From Comamonadaceae bacterium (GTDB lineage: Bacteria; Pseudomonadota; Gammaproteobacteria; Burkholderiales; Burkholderiaceae_C): 32,043 bases of DNA. Where the stretch lies: positions 1-32,043 of the forward strand of contig CANCJD010000008.1 of assembly GCA_947378275.1 (NCBI GenBank), written 5' to 3'. How positions within the stretch are numbered: position 1 is the first letter of the stretch; each line of letters opens with the position of its first letter. Position numbers and translations under genes: made by a program. This document shows, one piece after another, positions 31,339 through 32,043 of the stretch. The notes below the pieces were generated by a model. The model had not been told where the DNA came from, ran no database searches, and saw only the letters and a list, made by a program, of their open reading frames with translations.

Positions 31339-32043
31339 ATGACTTCTCCCGCCCCTGCCGCACACCCCAGCCGCCTTTCACCCCGCGCCGTGGGCCTGCT
31401 GGCTGCGGTAGTTACCGTGGCGATCTGGACTTCGTTCATCGTGATCGCCCGCGCCTCGGCCGACCCGGCGCGCGGCGGCTCGCTTAGCCCGTTTGACATC
31501 GTCTATGCCCGCCTGTGGGGCGCCGGTCTGGTGCTGCTGCCCTGGGGTTGGTGGCTGTCGCGCCGCGCGCGTCTGGCCGGGCAGGGCGCCGGTTCATTGG
31601 GTGGCTTGTCGCCGCTGCCTTTGCCCATCACGGCGCGGGTGGGTGTTTTTGGTGGTTTGTTGTACGCCATGCTGGCGTATAGCGGCTTTGTGTTTGCCCC
31701 GGCGGCGCACGCCTCGGTGCTGCTGCCCGGCAGCCTGCCGCTGTGGACCACGCTGCTGGCGCTGGTGTTGCTGGGCGACCGCATCAGTTGGGGCCGGGCG
31801 CTCGGATTGGCGCTGATCGTGGGCGGCGACGTGTTGGTGGGTGGCGCGAGCCTGCTGCACGCCTTTGACGGCAGCGGCGTTTGGCGTGGCGACTTGCTGT
31901 TTATCAGCGCCGCCATGGCTTGGTCGGTCTACAGCGTGCTGGTGCGCCGCTATGCGCTCGACGCGGTGCGCGCCACCATTGCTGTGACCGCCATGGCCTT
32001 TGTGGTTTATGTGCCCATCTACACCGTGCTGGTGATGGGCGGC
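31339..32043 (+). CDS. DMT/EamA-family transporter, cut by the window end
   Basis: The frame runs 235 codons from ATG 31339 to the last base with no stop, so the 3' end is missing. Translation gives MTSPAPAAHPSRLSPRAVGL and then at least six hydrophobic segments. The first EamA repeat starts at about residue 19 (LLAAVVTVAIWTSFIVIARA), with YAMLAYSGFVFAPAAHASVL and LGLALIVGGDVLVGGAS further on, the usual pattern of ten-span drug/metabolite transporters. A second EamA repeat has just begun (LLFISAAMAWSVYSVLVRRY). The substrate is unknown; members export amino acids, nucleosides or metabolites. Confidence 0.88.
   Translation, partial: MTSPAPAAHPSRLSPRAVGLLAAVVTVAIWTSFIVIARASADPARGGSLSPFDIVYARLWGAGLVLLPWGWWLSRRARLAGQGAGSLGGLSPLPLPITARVGVFGGLLYAMLAYSGFVFAPAAHASVLLPGSLPLWTTLLALVLLGDRISWGRALGLALIVGGDVLVGGASLLHAFDGSGVWRGDLLFISAAMAWSVYSVLVRRYALDAVRATIAVTAMAFVVYVPIYTVLVMGG

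Noticed and set aside
1-32043. Mobile elements, CRISPR arrays or a genomic-island boundary at the tRNA
   Set aside because: No integrase, transposase, spaced direct repeats or duplicated tRNA end could be seen, and the gene content is ordinary chromosomal.

Overview
The window reads as chromosomal DNA of a betaproteobacterium, most likely a Comamonadaceae-type member of the Burkholderiales. This is inferred from high GC, dense short-gap operons and protein sequences that look like that group; no rRNA or marker gene fixes the genus. I see no phage, insertion sequence, CRISPR array or other mobile element. One tRNA-Arg(CCG) lies at the left end.

Layout. (1) 1-780: tRNA-Arg and a membrane-anchored, cysteine-rich YkgJ-like protein. 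(2) 958-4867: ugd and galU, which make UDP-glucuronate and UDP-glucose, and a GT4 glycosyltransferase. (3) 4998-10260: a lipid block holding a small DUF962/Mpo1-like membrane protein, an unusually long class III aminotransferase, phosphatidylserine decarboxylase (psd), a lysophospholipid transporter (lplT) and a calcineurin-type phosphoesterase. The phosphoesterase resembles the phospholipase PlcP more than lipid A LpxH. (4) 10376-21777: a nearly complete carbon-phosphorus lyase locus. phnN and a DUF1045 2H-phosphoesterase gene run leftward; phnGHIJKLM, phnC, phnD, phnE1, phnE2 and a PhnZ-like HD oxygenase gene run rightward. phnF, phnO and phnP are absent from the window. (5) 22079-26667: a five-gene branched-chain-amino-acid-type ABC importer behind a good sigma-54 promoter. 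(6) 26797-32043: a SEC-C/UPF0149 protein, OmpW, a GDSL lipoprotein esterase, a SemiSWEET, DacB (PBP4) and a DMT transporter cut by the window end.

How it fits together. Blocks 2 to 4 look like a phosphorus-scarcity neighbourhood. In bacteria that remodel lipids, PlcP strips phosphate head groups from phospholipids, and a GT4 glycosyltransferase (Agt type) glycosylates the resulting diacylglycerol using UDP-Glc or UDP-GlcA. Here all those pieces, the lysolipid transporter and a phosphonate uptake and degradation system sit within about 21 kb. Two Pho-box-like sites with the same geometry (two 7-mers at 11-bp period, 10 bp, then TAYGCT) lie in front of plcP and phnC, which ties the lipid and phosphonate parts together. 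The importer downstream carries a nitrogen-type (sigma-54) promoter instead, so the locus passes from P-scavenging to probable N-scavenging at about position 21.8 kb. All functions are assigned by reading the sequence; no database search was run.
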